From contig JANAVB010010791.1 of assembly GCA_029216955.1 (NCBI GenBank), positions 6,399,838 to 6,463,837 on the forward strand: DNA of 64,000 nt. The letters are read 5' to 3'. Each line of letters opens with the position of its first letter. The first letter of the stretch is position 1. Of the stretch, positions 61,817 through 64,000 are shown in pieces. The notes beneath the pieces were generated by a model. It saw only the letters and a program-made list of their open reading frames with translations, searched no databases and was not told the origin of the DNA. The translations under genes were made by a program, and so were the position numbers. Origin of the DNA: Iris pallida (taxonomy: Eukaryota; Streptophyta; Magnoliopsida; Asparagales; Iridaceae).

Positions 61817-63684
61817 GCGGAGTGAAGGTATTCTCCAAAAGTGATCTGAGGTCAGGTTACCATCAAGTGAAGGTGAAGATGGAGGACATTCTGAAGACAT
61901 CATTCAGGACACGGTATGGCCAGTTTGAGTTCATGGTGATGCCGTTTGGGTTAACTAATACCCCGGCGATATTCATGAACCTGATGAACAAGGTATTCCA
62001 CCAGTACTTGGACAAGTTCCTGGTGGTGTTCATCGACGACATCTTGGTATATTCGAAGACCCCAGAGGAGCACGAGGAGCATATGAGAGTGGTTCTGGAG
62101 ACTCTCAGGAAGGAGCAGCTTTACGACAAGCTTTCGAAGTGTGAGTTCTTTTTGGATCAAGTTGATTTTCTGGGTCATGTTGTGACCGGAGATGGGATCT
62201 CAGTAGACCCGGAGAAGATCAGAGCAGTTGAGGCATAGACAACACCGAGTTCAGTTGCGGAGATCAGAAGCTTTCTGGGATTAGCCGGCTACTACAGGAG
62301 GTTCCTTCAGGATTTCTCTCGGATTGCAGAGCCATTGACTAGGCTGACCCGGAAGGACGCAAAGTTTATCTGGTCAGAGGAATGTCATATTGCTTTCGAT
62401 GAGTTGAAGAAGAGACCGACGACAGCCCCAATTTTGACATTGCCATCAGGATCAGGCGGGTTCACTATCTACAGTGATGCCTCAGGGAAGGGTCTGGGTT
62501 GTGTCTTGCAGTAGCATAGGAAGGTGATTGCCTATGCATCCAGACAATTACGTTCGCATGAGAAGAACTACCCTACCCATGATTTAGAGTTGGCGGCAGT
62601 TATCTTTGCTCTTAAGTTGTGGAAGTACTATCTATATGGAGAGCGTGTGGAGATCTTTACAAACCACAAAAGCTTGAAGTATGTGTTTACACAGAAAGAG
62701 CTCAACATGAGGCAGCACAGATGGTTGGAGTTGATGAAGAACTTTGATATTTCTTTGCAGTATCACCCAGGAAAGGCCAACGTGGTTACCGATGCCTTGA
62801 GTAGGTATCTGGTAGCTATGTGTTTGACGATGGATTGTCACTTGTTAGCAGAATTAGAGAGCCTGGGGATTGAGGTGATTGTGCCAGGAGTTCAGATACA
62901 GATGTGGGGCCTTCAGATTCAGTCGGACCTGATGGAGAGGATCAAGTCGACTCAGTTCGAGGATGTTACTCTGAGGTGTATCCGAGAGCAGGTTCGAGCA
63001 GGATTGGTGGATGATGAGTTTATTCTTGCAGAGGATGGCACATTAAGGCACAGTTCCAGACTGTGCGTGCCTAGCGGAGAGCTTTGGGAGCAGGTTATGC
63101 AGGAGGCCCATCGCTCTCAGTACTCCATGCATCCAGGTGCCAACAAGATGTATAAGGATCAGAAGGAGCATGTATGGTGGTATGGGATGAAGAGGGAGGT
63201 AGCTCGCTTTGTAGCCAGATGTTTAGTCTGTAAGCAGGTTAAGGCAGAGAGGCAGAGGCCAGGAGGACTGTTACAGCCATTGCCCATTCCAGAGTGGAAG
63301 TGGAAGCACATAACGATGGACTTTGTTTCTGGATTGCCGCGTACACCAGGAAAAAAAGACGTAATTTGGGTCATCGTAGACAGGTTGACCAAATCAGCCC
63401 ACTTTTTGCCATTTAAGGTGGGTACGTCTACGGAGAGGCTAGCAGAGATGTATATGCGGCAGATTGTCAGGATACATGAAGTTTCCGTGAGCATTGTCTC
63501 GGATCGGGATTGTCGCTTTACTTTCCATTTCTGGCGGAGTCTGTGGACTAGTTTGGGCACCCAGCTCAAGTTCAGTACTGCATACCACCCTCAGACGGAC
63601 GGACAGTCAGAGAGGACTATTCAGACACTCGAGGACATGATGCAGACATGTGTTTTAGATTTTGGAGGCTCCTGGGAGGATTAA
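61797..63684 (+). pseudogene. pol: Gypsy3 RT, RNase H and integrase (broken)
   Basis: After the frameshift: [21 protein letters not shown] and RT catalytic [10 protein letters not shown] (near 62030) are intact. TAG at 62236-62238 stands for Trp in the connection domain, and TAG at 62512-62514 for Gln. RNase H has [10 protein letters not shown] but FTNHKS in place of the usual (Y/F)TDHKS, so a catalytic Asp is changed to Asn. Integrase keeps its zinc site ([20 protein letters not shown]) and DDE residues ([25 protein letters not shown]). A stop (taa) follows at 63682-63684. Confidence 0.9.
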
Positions 63685-63935
63685 TTGCATTTAGTGGAGT
63701 TTGCATACAACAACAGTTTCCAGGCCAGCATTGGGATGTCACCATTCGAGACACTGTACGAGCGTAGATGTCATACACCCTTGTCATGGGATGACGTTGG
63801 AGAGCGAGCTTTATTGGGACCTGAGATGGTTGTTGACGCAGCCGAGAAGGTGAAGCTCATCAGATATTGACTTCGCGTGGTGCATGACAGACAGCGGCAT
63901 TGGACCGATAGCCACCGAAGACCTTTGCAGTTTGA
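63685..63935 (+). pseudogene. pol: Gypsy3 integrase C-terminal part (truncated)
   Basis: The same frame continues after the 63682 stop with LHLVEFAYNNSFQASIGMSPFE and WDDVGERALLGPEMV, a stop at 63868, then LRVVHDRQRHW and a break after LQFEV at about 63935. The expected next module (GD.V.L.V.P) is absent, so the element is interrupted or truncated here. Confidence 0.85.
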
Positions 63936-64000
63936 GGTATAGCTTAGACTTAGGATTAGGATTTTGTTTGTTTTGTGATTTTTGTTTGATCATGTGATTG
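63936..64000. other. Unassigned sequence at window end
   Basis: atagcttagacttagg and a T/G-rich tail do not continue gypsy3. It may be the start of another insertion or the far side of a deletion; too short to say. Confidence 0.4.

Overview
This window is plant nuclear heterochromatin made almost entirely of nested transposable elements. No single-copy host gene, tRNA, rRNA or CRISPR is supported. The evidence for a plant is: Ty3/gypsy polyproteins with chromovirus-type integrase tails, a Ty1/copia pol, a CACTA transposon carrying Tnp2 and TnpA/Ulp1 genes with GT-AG introns, a small Helitron, and CHG-like decay (CAG to TAG stops). The species cannot be told from the sequence.

Left block (1-22408), four levels deep. 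A decayed copia pol (19715-22408) is the lowest layer. It is interrupted by gypsy element X, of which the 3' internal end (16218-17345) and 3' LTR (17346-19714) are visible. X is interrupted by a LARD-like non-autonomous element: truncated 5' LTR 1-234 plus 8736-10363, internal 10364-11377, 3' LTR 11378-16217. Its LTR carries a dense array of TTGAC (W-box) cores. Inside the LARD 5' LTR sit a gag-only element, TR-GAG1 (235-8730, target duplication aaatt), and a 211-bp Helitron (8919-9129) that is absent from the sister LTR.

Middle block (22409-45338). A CACTA transposon starts at 22409 inside the copia RNase H region. It has a Tnp2 gene (23872-27466) and a TnpA-like gene ending in a Ulp1 cysteine protease (28038-43752). 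A full-length 11.5-kb Tekay-like gypsy element, gypsy2 (28715-40234, target duplication cttat), lies in an intron of the second gene. No right CACTA end was found.

Right block (45339-64000). A second CACTA-like terminus (45339) is followed by a decayed gypsy element, gypsy3 (gag 45600-46058; protease to integrase 61030-63935). Gypsy3 is split at its gag/protease boundary by a minus-strand gag-only element, TR-GAG2 (46059-61024, target duplication gcaga), present as LTR-internal-LTR-internal-LTR. The middle LTR is a left/right chimera, as expected from unequal LTR-LTR recombination.

How the parts relate: gypsy2 has a nearly complete gag-pol in the same family as TR-GAG1, which kept an open gag but lost pol. 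The LARD, TR-GAG1, gypsy2 and TR-GAG2 share one primer-binding site, apparently for tRNA-Ile(AAU). They also share a short inverted repeat just before the polypurine tract, which suggests that non-autonomous members could be served by autonomous relatives.
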